This document shows, piece by piece, positions 47,805 to 57,371 of a stretch of DNA of 64,000 bases (its first letter is position 1; each line of letters opens with the position of its first letter). Source of the DNA: Chitinophaga pinensis (GTDB taxonomy: Bacteria > Bacteroidota > Bacteroidia > NS11-12g > UBA955). The notes beneath the pieces are model-generated. The model was not told the DNA's origin, did not search any database, and saw only the letters and a program-made list of their open reading frames with translations. Both the position numbers and the translations under genes were made by a program. The stretch covers positions 1-64,000 of the forward strand of contig CAMDUE010000015.1 of NCBI GenBank assembly GCA_945877575.1, written 5' to 3'.

Positions 47805-49748
47805 TTAAAGTTTGTGAAACTTGACGCTGTTTTGACGTCCGTCAACGGTAAATACTTTGGCGTAATAAGTTCCTGAAGGAAGTAAACTGATGTCAATATG
47901 GTTTTGCTGGTCAGCAATTTTAACCAAGCGTCCTGCGGCATCCAAAATATGAACCGATAAAACCACTGCGTTGATGGATTCAACGGTTAAGAAATTTTTC
48001 GCTGGATTTGGATAAGCTTTGACAGTAGGTTTTTCGATTTTGGGGGTTGAAAACAAATAATTTGCGCGCTCACCAAACATCATTCTGATCATGGGAGTAC
48101 CCTTGATGCTGTAATCTGCACGCTCCCAACTTCCCAAGAGATTATAAAACAAATGCGGATTGTATTGATCTTTTCCTTGGTAACGATAATTATTGTCATA
48201 GCCAACATTCAAGATGTAAGGCATGTTCTGAAGCCAACCTACGTAATAAGTTCCTTTGGGAAGGAAAATGGCTGTATCGAAGAAGAAATAAGCAAAATGG
48301 TTGGTACTATCTCTGTAAATGGGTCTATCTACAGGAAATTCATAAATGAGTTCGTCTTCTATATCTTTTCCTCCAATGGGGGAGAGCTTTTTCCAAATTC
48401 GAAGCCTAAAGCTTCTGAAACTAACATCTTCTTTGGTTTGAGTGAAATACATGGATAAACCTCTGAGTGTATCGTTGCTTAGAGTATTGAACTCCATGGC
48501 AAATTGCCCTTTGATATTGCCCAAGTAGGCATAATCCAGTCCAAATCCGCCTTCGGCTGATCCATCATCGTATGAATACCAAGGTTGGAATTGGTGATTG
48601 AGTGTATATCGATTGTTGTCTTTTTTTGCTCCGTAGTTGATGGGAGTTAAGTCATTGCTCTGTGGGTTGATAATGAAATTATAACTTAAAGAAGGGGTAG
48701 GATCTGATAGGGTATCAAAAAAGGGAGTGTTGAATCGCTCAATAGAATCAGCCAGGGGAAGAATGTTTCTAGAACTCATGGCAAAGTCTTGATCAAACAA
48801 TTTTTGCTGATATTGATTGAATATCTTTAATGAGTAACGTGTTTGAACGGTAGCGGCTTCATTGAGGTTTTTTACATCAACAAAAGCACCGTTTCCTCGG
48901 CTTTCATTCTTGTTTAAGCGGTAGTGACTGTATGGAATGTTTGAATAATCGAAACACAACCCCGTTCCAGCAGTGACAATTCCCACATCTTCAATGTCAT
49001 TAAATCCTTTGAATCTATTTTTATCCATTCGGATGTAATCAATATGCCAATGATTTAAATTGCCGGTCGCTTTGGTGTAGTTAACCCAACGAAACTGAAA
49101 ATCAGGAATAAAGAACTCTTGCTTATTCAGTGACACAAAAATCTCTTCGAATGGTTTTCTGGAATGGCCCGATACGCCCCAAACTTTATGCCATTGATTG
49201 TTAATGCCCTTAAAGAATAAAATCAACGAATCTTCGGGTTCAGGTTGATCTCCAATTCCCATAGATTGGTAAAAGAAGCTCAAAACCACATTATCTGTGA
49301 TTTTGTAGGGATAAGTGGTATTGCCGATTTTATAAAACTGAAGATTGATGGGCTGACTGGTTAAACTGTCAGCATATACCGAATAATTCTTAGAAAGTGA
49401 ACTGTAGGGCTTGCCGAATTGATTTAAATGGTCAAAGGTGGCCACATTTTGATTGGGCGCCCCCATAGGAAAACCGTTATTCACCCAAACCTGTTTGTCT
49501 GTCCAAAATTCTTTTCTTGGAAATCCTTCATTGTCGGCAAAATCTTCAAAGAATGGGAGGTTTAAAGTATCTGTGATTTGCCACGCCAGAATGGATTGAT
49601 TTTTATGAATCTCAATCGCGCGGCTTCTTTGGGTTTCCATGATAGGAACAACGGCCAAATTTTGAGCTTTCGCTAATGGAGAAAAGCCCATTAGAAGTCC
49701 TATTCCCAGAAGGGATTTTACCAGGTATGTTGATTTAAACAAACTCAC
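47805..49748 (-). CDS. secreted protein with T9SS type A sorting domain
   Basis: The 647-residue protein starts at GTG and has a signal peptide ending near LAKAQN. The middle is beta-rich with no recognised catalytic domain (LPFFEDFADNEGFP opening, typical of surface proteins). The last 80 residues carry the type A sorting signal: VKAYPNPAKNFLTVE, VHILDAAGRLVK, LPSGTYYAKV. It would be exported by the type IX system and anchored at or released from the cell surface. A perfect -7 box lies 37 nt upstream. Confidence 0.82.
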   Translation of the reverse strand: MSLFKSTYLVKSLLGIGLLMGFSPLAKAQNLAVVPIMETQRSRAIEIHKNQSILAWQITDTLNLPFFEDFADNEGFPRKEFWTDKQVWVNNGFPMGAPNQNVATFDHLNQFGKPYSSLSKNYSVYADSLTSQPINLQFYKIGNTTYPYKITDNVVLSFFYQSMGIGDQPEPEDSLILFFKGINNQWHKVWGVSGHSRKPFEEIFVSLNKQEFFIPDFQFRWVNYTKATGNLNHWHIDYIRMDKNRFKGFNDIEDVGIVTAGTGLCFDYSNIPYSHYRLNKNESRGNGAFVDVKNLNEAATVQTRYSLKIFNQYQQKLFDQDFAMSSRNILPLADSIERFNTPFFDTLSDPTPSLSYNFIINPQSNDLTPINYGAKKDNNRYTLNHQFQPWYSYDDGSAEGGFGLDYAYLGNIKGQFAMEFNTLSNDTLRGLSMYFTQTKEDVSFRSFRLRIWKKLSPIGGKDIEDELIYEFPVDRPIYRDSTNHFAYFFFDTAIFLPKGTYYVGWLQNMPYILNVGYDNNYRYQGKDQYNPHLFYNLLGSWERADYSIKGTPMIRMMFGERANYLFSTPKIEKPTVKAYPNPAKNFLTVESINAVVLSVHILDAAGRLVKIADQQNHIDISLLPSGTYYAKVFTVDGRQNSVKFHKL

Positions 49749-49785
49749 GACTCAGCTGCGTAACCATGTACAAACGCAATTTCGG

Positions 49786-49793
49786 CAAAAATA
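49786..49793 (-). promoter_or_regulatory. -7 box of the T9SS cargo gene
   Basis: TATTTTTG on the minus strand fits TAnnTTTG, 37 nt before the GTG at 49748. Confidence 0.5.
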
Positions 49794-49844
49794 TTGTGTT
49801 GATGGCTAATTTTATTGTAATCTTTTCAATGATCAAACTCAATG

Positions 49845-50462
49845 TTAGATTCCAAACTCATCAGATACACCTTCGTCATTGATGATTCCAACAGAATCTG
49901 TGGTAGATTGATACTGTCTGTCGGTAGAAGCAACTTTCAGGTCAATGGTTGATCCTTTGGGGAGTAAAGTTCCTGCTTCAAGAGCTCTACCTTTATAGAA
50001 TTGTTCAACCACCAAGTTGTTGCCAATTTCATCGTAGGTGTAAGAAATAGTTCCCAATTCAAATCCTCTGTTTTTCAAAACCGCTTTGGCTAAGGTGATG
50101 CTCATATCAGTGAGTTTCGGCGCCTTAATTTTTGGTTTGTTACCGCTATTTATGGTTAGATAAATGGTTCTACCGGGTTTAACTTCCATATCGATGGGCG
50201 GATTTTGTTCTACCACTGAAAATGCAGGCAGTTTTTCACTATACATGGAATCAATGATCACGCAATTCAGTCCCAATAATTCCAATTCAATCTTGGCCTC
50301 GTCAAACGATTTCCCCGTGAGTTTAGGGACTTTAATTCTTTCGCTGTGATTGGTGTACCAACCCAGTCCTTGGATGGCTATGAAGAGTAAAAGTAATCCA
50401 GCCAACAAGGCAAATCCAATATTTACCCAGAGGTTTTTCGAGGGATTGAAATTCTTTGACAT
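49845..50462 (-). CDS. membrane-anchored PASTA-domain protein
   Basis: The 205-residue protein has one N-terminal transmembrane helix (about 13-33) and two extracytoplasmic PASTA domains (about 40-105 and 110-180; KVPKLTGKSFDEAKIELELLGL, KAPKLTDMSITLAKAVLKNRGF). PASTA domains bind muropeptides in kinases and PBPs, but here no kinase or transpeptidase is attached. It lies 19 bp downstream of the D-Ala-D-Ala ligase gene, which supports a cell-wall role. Confidence 0.85.
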   Translation of the reverse strand: MSKNFNPSKNLWVNIGFALLAGLLLLFIAIQGLGWYTNHSERIKVPKLTGKSFDEAKIELELLGLNCVIIDSMYSEKLPAFSVVEQNPPIDMEVKPGRTIYLTINSGNKPKIKAPKLTDMSITLAKAVLKNRGFELGTISYTYDEIGNNLVVEQFYKGRALEAGTLLPKGSTIDLKVASTDRQYQSTTDSVGIINDEGVSDEFGI

Positions 50463-50481
50463 AATCTACGGCAAATTTACA

Positions 50482-53187
50482 TTATTGTATGCTACCAATG
50501 TGTTGATATTTCTGTCCAAAATGCAGAATGCCCTTGATGAAGTCAAAAGGTTTGTAGCCATTTATAGCCGCTTGGTGATAAATACAAGTAGCCGGCGTCA
50601 TGCCTGGCAAAGAGTTGATTTCTATGATGTAGGTTTCAACTTTTCCATTCTTGTAAATTTTCACAAAAGCATCAATTCTGCAATATCCAGTAACATCTAA
50701 GGCACGAGCCACTTTTTCTAAGGTTGCTTTAACCTCGGTGGAAATTCGTTCTTGTTCCTTAGCGTCTTTTGAAAACCGCGATGGGGTAAGGTTTTGTCCT
50801 TCGCCAGCCAAAAATTTCTCCTCTAAACTCAAAATTTCCGATTCTGCTAAAGATTCTGAAGGTTCAAACATTTCATACCTCAACGTTCCATCGGAGTTTA
50901 AATGCGTCAACATTCCACCGGTAACTTCCAAAAAGCGTTCACAATCGCCTTTGTCAATAAACTGTTCTATCAGTAATTCCGACTTTCGGGGAAGTTCATC
51001 GTAAATGGAAATTCCCAAACGACCTGAAATCGATGGGTCTAATTCTATGGAATCTCTAAAAATCAAAGTGCAAAAGTCTTCTAACTCTTTGGAAGATTTT
51101 ATTTTTCGCACCGCTGCCGAACATCCATCGTCTGCTGGCTTGGCAATGAGAGGAAGTCCGAATTCCGATACCAAACTCTCGGTTGCTACCGAAGGATTTT
51201 GGTTAAAATCTGACTTTGACAGCATTTTTTGCTGAGCCACCAAGAATCCCAATGACTTCAATTTCTGATTGGTATGGTATTTGTTGATGGTTATTTCGGA
51301 GCTATGTGATTGAGAGCCATTGAAATATATGCCATAATCACTCAGGTCTTTTTGCAAAGTTCCGTCTTCTCCAGGTCTGCCGTGCAAGGCAATGAATACT
51401 CCCTCCACTTCATTTTTCAACTCATGTAAGGTGATTTTCTCGGGTTTGAATTGAGCTCCTGTAGGATTGTATTTCAAGGTAATGCCCTCCGCTTCCTGTT
51501 GAATGGATGTTAAAATAGGGTGTGGTTTAAAGTTCAAAACCTTGTCTCTGATGTCGTCGGCGTTGTCTTTTAACATGGCATTGAGAGGCAATCTGTAGAG
51601 TTCATATCCTTGAGAATCCCCCGCTAAAAACAAAGGCAGGGCTTCAAAATCTTCGCTGGAACTGATTTTTTCGTAAATGTTTCTGCCAGACTCCATGCTG
51701 ATGTGTCGCTCAAAGCTGTACCCACCCATGATGACTCCAATTTTCCGCTTTCCCGCGCTGTTTTTCCAGGGATTGTGAATCAGGTCCAACAGCTGCTGTT
51801 TCAGTTCGATGTGTTTATTTCCGTTAGGATGTTTTTCGATTCGATTTCTGAGGGATGTTTCAATGATGAAAGAGATGAACTGGCTTGGATTCAATCCAAT
51901 TTCGGCGGCCTGATGAAAGAAAAACGAGCTGGGCATCATTCCGCTGGTGGTGTTGGGATCGTTCAGAAAAACGTCCCCCGAAGGAGAAATGAAACCGTCA
52001 ATGCGCGCGTAAACCTCAAATTCCAATTCGCGGTACAATTCACAGCAGGCTTTTCGAATTTTATCAATCCAGGCATCTTCAATTTCAATGGGAGTAACCT
52101 TGTTGCTGAGTCCGGGCAGGTATTTGCTTCTGTAGTCGAAAAGGGCGCCTGACTTTCTGATTTCGGTGGGTGGCAGGGCAATAATGTCGCGAGAACTTTT
52201 CTCCACAACGATGCACGAGAATTCTTTTCCTTCAATCAACGATTCAATTAACACTTCCGATTCGCTGTCAAATGCTCTTAATTCGATGGTGTCTTCAGCC
52301 TGTTCAATGAGGTTTAATAACTCATCTGGGCGCATCACTTTGCTGTCATTCAACCACAACGGAAGTCCTAAGCCACTTCTGAAATCAGTGAATTCCTTAA
52401 TCCATTGTATCTGTTCTTGAGCCGATTTTGCTTTAAATTCTTCGGGATCCAAGAAGGTTTTGAAAAATGCCAGGTCAACGGCTTCGCAAAACTGCTCAAA
52501 ATTACATTCTTTCAAAATGCTCACGCCCAACGACGAACCTTGGTGAGCAGGTTTCACCACCATGTCATTTCCTAAATGACCTATTAACTCTTGAAACAGT
52601 TGATGTTTTTCAACAGTATCTGAGTTGATCCATTGTTCTTGCTTGATGCTGGAAAATTGATTGACAAAAAGCTGAGAACGAGATTGAAGTTTTTTCTGAA
52701 CCGATTTATTGATTCCTATGGCTGATGGTAAAATTCCAGAACCGGAGTAGGGGATACCCAACCATTCCAACAATCCTTGAATGCTACCGTCTTCTCCAAA
52801 AGTGCCGTGCAAGGCCAAAAATGCGAAATCAATGGTTGATTTTAGGTCTTCGAGTGCAATGGGTTGCCCAATGGTTTCAAGCATGGCCATTCTGATGGCA
52901 TTTCCGTTGATGGGATCGTAAACCGAATCCAGTTGCTCGGCGTACAACTGAAAACCATGAGGCAATTCAGGTAGGAATTCTACCGGCGGATAAAAATCGC
53001 GAATACTGCCTTTGTAAATGTTCTCCCAATTCAAAATTACCATTGAACCGAAACTATCTACAAAAAGAGGAACAGGTTCAAATACCGATTTATCGAGATT
53101 GTCATATACGGTACGTCCGCCAGCAAACGACACTTCGCGCTCTCTCGAAGGGCCGCCAAAAATTATTCCAACACGGATTTTTGCCAT
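50482..53187 (-). CDS. tandem D-alanine-D-alanine ligase (two ligase units in one chain)
   Basis: The 901-residue protein contains two complete ATP-grasp ligase units, roughly residues 1-450 and 470-901. Each begins with a Ddl-type N-terminal motif (GIIFGGPSREREVSF; GVIMGGYSFERHISM), then the ALHG-GEDG segment, and each ends with a metal-binding and substrate loop (LNDPNTTSGMMPSS; IEINSLPGMTPAT). The first unit has Asp where the second has the usual Glu of ExN. Single Ddl enzymes are about 300-350 residues. Either both sites are active or one became regulatory. The mRNA is probably leaderless (-7 box 5 nt from ATG). Confidence 0.88.
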   Translation of the reverse strand: MAKIRVGIIFGGPSREREVSFAGGRTVYDNLDKSVFEPVPLFVDSFGSMVILNWENIYKGSIRDFYPPVEFLPELPHGFQLYAEQLDSVYDPINGNAIRMAMLETIGQPIALEDLKSTIDFAFLALHGTFGEDGSIQGLLEWLGIPYSGSGILPSAIGINKSVQKKLQSRSQLFVNQFSSIKQEQWINSDTVEKHQLFQELIGHLGNDMVVKPAHQGSSLGVSILKECNFEQFCEAVDLAFFKTFLDPEEFKAKSAQEQIQWIKEFTDFRSGLGLPLWLNDSKVMRPDELLNLIEQAEDTIELRAFDSESEVLIESLIEGKEFSCIVVEKSSRDIIALPPTEIRKSGALFDYRSKYLPGLSNKVTPIEIEDAWIDKIRKACCELYRELEFEVYARIDGFISPSGDVFLNDPNTTSGMMPSSFFFHQAAEIGLNPSQFISFIIETSLRNRIEKHPNGNKHIELKQQLLDLIHNPWKNSAGKRKIGVIMGGYSFERHISMESGRNIYEKISSSEDFEALPLFLAGDSQGYELYRLPLNAMLKDNADDIRDKVLNFKPHPILTSIQQEAEGITLKYNPTGAQFKPEKITLHELKNEVEGVFIALHGRPGEDGTLQKDLSDYGIYFNGSQSHSSEITINKYHTNQKLKSLGFLVAQQKMLSKSDFNQNPSVATESLVSEFGLPLIAKPADDGCSAAVRKIKSSKELEDFCTLIFRDSIELDPSISGRLGISIYDELPRKSELLIEQFIDKGDCERFLEVTGGMLTHLNSDGTLRYEMFEPSESLAESEILSLEEKFLAGEGQNLTPSRFSKDAKEQERISTEVKATLEKVARALDVTGYCRIDAFVKIYKNGKVETYIIEINSLPGMTPATCIYHQAAINGYKPFDFIKGILHFGQKYQHIGSIQ

Positions 53188-53192
53188 TTCAA

Positions 53193-53200
53193 CAAAATTA
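53193..53200 (-). promoter_or_regulatory. -7 box of the tandem ligase gene
   Basis: TAATTTTG on the minus strand fits TAnnTTTG and ends 5 nt before the ATG at 53187. Confidence 0.6.
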
Positions 53201-53303
53201 GGCAGAATTCCCTCGATTCATCGATAATGAACTCGGGATTTTATCGTTATTTTGCACTACCGTGTTTAAAAATTTGGGCATATACGGTTAAACGCCCCTA
53301 AAA

Positions 53304-54368
53304 ATGTCAGAAAACAACATAAAAATAGGTATTACTCAAGGCGATCCTCACGGTGTAGGACTCGATATCATTCTCAGAATATTTGCTAATGATCTGATTT
53401 ACAAATATTGTACACCCATTTTATATGCGTCTCCAAAGAGTTTTACCTACTACAAAAAGTTACTGAATTTAGAGAAACCCATGTACCAATTGGTGAAATC
53501 TGCTGCAGAAGCCCAAATTGGCAAGTTGAACTTGGTTATTTCATCTGATGAAACCCTAGATATTCAGCCAGGCAATCCTTCGCCTGCTGCCGGTAAAGAG
53601 GCTTTGTTGAGTTTACAGAAAGCGTTAGATGACGCCGCTCATTTGGATGCATTGGTAACTGCACCCCTTGATAAATCAACGGTTGCAGAACACGAAAAAG
53701 GATTTTCTGGACACACTGGATACATTGCCAAAAAGTTCAACGTTGAAAATTATTGCATGTTCTTGGAAAGCGAAGATTTGCGCGTTGCCTTAGCTACAGA
53801 GCATGTTCCCGTTGCGGAAATTGCAAAAAAAATCACCAAGAATCTTATTATAGACAAACTAGATGTAGTCTACAATTCGCTGCGCGAAGATTTCAACTTG
53901 GTGAAACCTCGCATTGCCGTTTTGGGACTCAATCCGCATGCCGGTGATAACGGTTTACTCGGAAAAGAGGAACAGGAAATCATTGCCCCTGCGGTGAAAA
54001 GCGTTTTCGAACAAGGTCGATTGGTTTACGGTCCTTATTCGGCCGATTCTTTCTTCGGCGGAGGACAATACAAGCAATTTGACGCTATTTTAGCCATGTA
54101 CCATGATCAAGGTTTGATTCCTTTCAAATCAATGGCATTCTACGATGGAGTGAATTTTACCGCTGGCTTGCCATTGGTAAGAACCAGTCCTGATCATGGA
54201 ACAGCCTACAGTTTGGCTGGCAAAGGCGAAGCCGAAACTTTGAGCATGCAAAACGCCATTTTCGATGCGATTTTAATTGTTAAAAACCGCAAACAATTCG
54301 GCAAAGACTTCGAAAATCCGCTTCCTTACGCTGAATTTCGCCGCGAAAGATTCAGAATTGACTTCTAA
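53304..54368 (+). CDS. pdxA: 4-hydroxythreonine-4-phosphate dehydrogenase
   Basis: The 354-residue enzyme of the DXP-dependent pyridoxal phosphate pathway shows the conserved start IGITQGDPHGVGLD, VTAPLDKSTV, the FSGHTGYIA phosphate loop, metal-binding LNPHAGDNG, and AMYHDQGLIPFK with the last ligand in TSPDHGTAY. All metal ligands appear present. It is the only gene on its strand here; its stop abuts the convergent hydrolase gene. Confidence 0.96.
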   Translation: MSENNIKIGITQGDPHGVGLDIILRIFANDLIYKYCTPILYASPKSFTYYKKLLNLEKPMYQLVKSAAEAQIGKLNLVISSDETLDIQPGNPSPAAGKEALLSLQKALDDAAHLDALVTAPLDKSTVAEHEKGFSGHTGYIAKKFNVENYCMFLESEDLRVALATEHVPVAEIAKKITKNLIIDKLDVVYNSLREDFNLVKPRIAVLGLNPHAGDNGLLGKEEQEIIAPAVKSVFEQGRLVYGPYSADSFFGGGQYKQFDAILAMYHDQGLIPFKSMAFYDGVNFTAGLPLVRTSPDHGTAYSLAGKGEAETLSMQNAIFDAILIVKNRKQFGKDFENPLPYAEFRRERFRIDF

Positions 54369-55892
54369 TTATTTTGAAGACCTTTCAACCATTTTCATCC
54401 ATTGCGTGAGTTCAGTCAATACTAACTCATCAATGGTGGTTTCAATTTGAGCATACTCTTCAACATTTCCCGTTTTACAAGGCTGAAATAAATGATTCAA
54501 CCCCTGAAATTCGGTGTAGGTCAATGATGTTGGTCGGTCTACATTTACCAGAGATTCAGCGTGTTTTCCCAATGCTCGGTTGTTTAAAAACGCCGGTACT
54601 TGTCTATCCTTGCTGCCTTGTAGAATCAACCCCTCATTGAGTTCAAACCACAATTCGCCCGGATTGAATTTCAAGAATTCCTTGAACCACGCCGATGCCA
54701 ATTTAGGATTGGTGTATGATTTTATCAGGCTCGCTTTTAGGGTAATTCCAGCATTTTTCTTGAAGTTTTTATTGGCAATTCCGCGCGACTTTTTGGAAAC
54801 CAAATTCAACTCGGTTTCAATGATTTCTACCACTTTAAGACTATCGAAATTCTCAAAAACACCTTGGTCTAACATCGATGAAATGATGCCTCGGTGCATG
54901 TATTCCAAATCGTTTAAAACCAACGAATCAGTTACTATTTTCCCAAACACCAACCTATTTTGATAGGCGTTGATTTCAAATCCGCTCACCAACGGTGGTG
55001 CCAATCCAACAGAGTAAATTTTTTGGGTCACGCCCATAGATTTCAATTTTAGGTTCACCCCAGCGGCGAGGGCTCCGCCTTCTGAATGTCCTATTAAAAA
55101 CAAAGGCTGCTGTGAGCCGCATATAGAATCTAACGCCCATTTTGCATAAGAATATCCATCGTCTTGAATCAGATCTTGAGTGGTGAACTTATCTGAACCC
55201 GGTGCACAAATGCTTCGGCCAGCGCAGCGATCATCAACCCTTAAAACAGCAAATCCGTTGAGGGTGAGGTGATGGGCAATCACTGCGAATGGTTTATGTC
55301 CAACAAAACTCTCATCCCTGTCTTGAAGTCCGCTGCCGGTGTACAAAACGGCGGTGGGAAAATTCTTGAGAGAATCTGATTTTGGATACGTCAAAGTACC
55401 TTCAAATCGGACGGTGCCGTTTTGGTTGGAAAAAGTAACCGTTCTGGAAACATAATTAAAGGGAGCTTTGGGTGTTTGTGGACGTTTTAACTCAGGCGCC
55501 TTTCCGTAGGTTAAAGTTAACGGGAATGCCGTATTGTTTTGTGTCCAGACGCCTTCAATTTTCTCATATTTTAATTGGCCTTGAAATTCGGCACCAATTC
55601 CGTCAAATGTGATGGTGATTTTGTTTTTCTTAACCGTAACCGATGAGGCCGGATAGTTTTTAACCCCTTGCATGGGGACGCCCAACTTTGTCTGATATTG
55701 AAGTTCGGGTGTTGAAACGGGGTGCTTGGTAATCAATAGGTTGAGCGCCAAATTCATTCCCCCTGCACTGAGCTCGCCAATCCAAGAACCCTGCTCAAAT
55801 TTGGGGTTGCTCTTATCTGGCGTGAAAGAAGTTGCTATTTGTCCTAGCAGCGATTGAAATCCCCAGAAAAACAATAAAAAAAGTAGTCTCAT
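54369..55892 (-). CDS. exported alpha/beta hydrolase
   Basis: The 507-residue protein has a signal peptide (about 1-17). The N-terminal beta domain (about 25-135) with a GELSAGGMNLALNL-type opening is found with many Bacteroidota hydrolases. The alpha/beta hydrolase domain has nucleophile elbow IGHSEGG (about 270), an earlier GSGLQDRDE and a late GLNHLF histidine. The substrate is unknown, an ester or peptide. It starts exactly one base after the stop of the beta-CASP gene, so both are one transcript. Confidence 0.85.
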   Translation of the reverse strand: MRLLFLLFFWGFQSLLGQIATSFTPDKSNPKFEQGSWIGELSAGGMNLALNLLITKHPVSTPELQYQTKLGVPMQGVKNYPASSVTVKKNKITITFDGIGAEFQGQLKYEKIEGVWTQNNTAFPLTLTYGKAPELKRPQTPKAPFNYVSRTVTFSNQNGTVRFEGTLTYPKSDSLKNFPTAVLYTGSGLQDRDESFVGHKPFAVIAHHLTLNGFAVLRVDDRCAGRSICAPGSDKFTTQDLIQDDGYSYAKWALDSICGSQQPLFLIGHSEGGALAAGVNLKLKSMGVTQKIYSVGLAPPLVSGFEINAYQNRLVFGKIVTDSLVLNDLEYMHRGIISSMLDQGVFENFDSLKVVEIIETELNLVSKKSRGIANKNFKKNAGITLKASLIKSYTNPKLASAWFKEFLKFNPGELWFELNEGLILQGSKDRQVPAFLNNRALGKHAESLVNVDRPTSLTYTEFQGLNHLFQPCKTGNVEEYAQIETTIDELVLTELTQWMKMVERSSK

Positions 55893-57311
55893 TTAATTCA
55901 ATTCAATAGGTTCTCCCCAAACCATTTTTTGCACTTTCGGAAATCCTTGCGCCTTGATTTTATCAGCAAAAACATCCATTACATCAGGGTTGCCGTGCAC
56001 CAACAGTACCTTTTTCACTTTTGGAGCGTCTTGACATCCCAAGAAATCAAGCATTTCCAGATAATCAGCATGAGCACTGAAATTTCCCATGCGTTCCACT
56101 CGGGCATTCACTTGGAAAAAGTCGCCAAAGATGCGCACTTCGTTGCGGCCTTGAATCAATTGACCCGCAAGGGTATGCGGCGTTGCATAGCCCACAATGA
56201 GGATGGTGTTGTTGGGATTTTCAATGTTGTTGGCAATATGATGTTTGATTCTACCGGCCTCAGCCATGCCGCTCGCCGAAATGATGATGGCAGGTCCTTG
56301 CAGAGAATTGATGGCTTTTGAATCCTCCAATTTACTGGTATAGTGAAGATTGGGAAAGTCAAACGGGTCGCCGTCTTTCATGATATATTTAAGAATTTCA
56401 GGATTGAATTCTTCCTGGTGTTTGGCCATGATATTGGTGGCTTTGATGCTCAACGGACTGTCAATATACACGGGAATGGACGGCAGCAATTTTTCGTGGC
56501 TGAGTTGATCCAACAGATAGATCAATTCCTGGGTTCTATCTACCGAAAACGCCGGAATGATGACTTTTCCGCCGCGGTCTACGCAGGTTTCTTGAACAAT
56601 TTTCAGCAGTTGATCTTTTACATCTTCCGCCACCGAATGCAATCGATCGCCGTAAGTGCTTTCGCACAGAATATAATCGGATTGTGGGAAAGGGAAGGGC
56701 CCATCTAAAATCTGGTCGCTGTCACGCCCAATATCTCCGGTGAAAGTGAAGTGTATATTTTTGTTTTCGAGGGACGCTAATTGCAGGTGGATTGCAGCAC
56801 TTCCCAAAATATGGGCATTCAAAATGTAGGTTGCCCAAGTGGTTTCTCCCACCTTGAAGGGACGCCCATTCGCTACCACGACCATTTGCTCTAATGTTTG
56901 ATATACATCGCTTTCATCGTACAGGGCCTCTATGGGAAGTTCATGGCGTTCGCGTCTTCTTCGATTGATTCTTTCCAGATCACTTTTTTGGATGAAAGCA
57001 CCGTCAAGGAGCATGATTTCGCACAGATCTTTGGTGCCTGAATTGCAGAAAATGGGACCGGTGAACCCGTCTTTCACCAACTTCGGAAGCAACCCTGTAT
57101 GGTCAATGTGCGCATGCGACAAGATGACGTAGTCAATCTCTCGGGGTTCAAATCCCCAATGTCTGTTGAGTGCATCGCTATCTTTTCCTTCACCCTGAAA
57201 CAATCCGCAATCGAGTAAAATTTTCTCACCGGTAACGGTAGTAATGAGGTGTTTGGAACCGGTAACTTTCTGCGCTGCACCGAAGCTACAAAGGGTGGGG
57301 AATAGTTGCAT
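55893..57311 (-). CDS. metallo-beta-lactamase/beta-CASP RNA-processing hydrolase
   Basis: From the ATG at 57311 the 472-residue protein has the MBL zinc motif LSHAHIDHTGLLP (about 68-80), the FTGDIGRD aspartate strand, the beta-CASP insert with ESTYGDR and SVDRTQEL, and the C-terminal metal histidines in NFSAHADY and LVHGNP. This is the CPSF73/RNase J-like family acting on RNA. The specific substrate is not known. A perfect -7 box ends 3 nt before the ATG; the TTG extension at 57317 overlaps the box. Confidence 0.9.
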   Translation of the reverse strand: MQLFPTLCSFGAAQKVTGSKHLITTVTGEKILLDCGLFQGEGKDSDALNRHWGFEPREIDYVILSHAHIDHTGLLPKLVKDGFTGPIFCNSGTKDLCEIMLLDGAFIQKSDLERINRRRRERHELPIEALYDESDVYQTLEQMVVVANGRPFKVGETTWATYILNAHILGSAAIHLQLASLENKNIHFTFTGDIGRDSDQILDGPFPFPQSDYILCESTYGDRLHSVAEDVKDQLLKIVQETCVDRGGKVIIPAFSVDRTQELIYLLDQLSHEKLLPSIPVYIDSPLSIKATNIMAKHQEEFNPEILKYIMKDGDPFDFPNLHYTSKLEDSKAINSLQGPAIIISASGMAEAGRIKHHIANNIENPNNTILIVGYATPHTLAGQLIQGRNEVRIFGDFFQVNARVERMGNFSAHADYLEMLDFLGCQDAPKVKKVLLVHGNPDVMDVFADKIKAQGFPKVQKMVWGEPIELN

Positions 57312-57314
57312 GTA

Positions 57315-57322
57315 CAAATATA
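57315..57322 (-). promoter_or_regulatory. -7 box of the beta-CASP gene
   Basis: TATATTTG on the minus strand fits TAnnTTTG and ends 3 nt before the ATG at 57311, the shortest spacing in the window. Confidence 0.55.
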
Positions 57323-57371
57323 ACGAAAGGCCGCGGATCCAATTTAGGTGATGCAGGAAATTATAACACCA

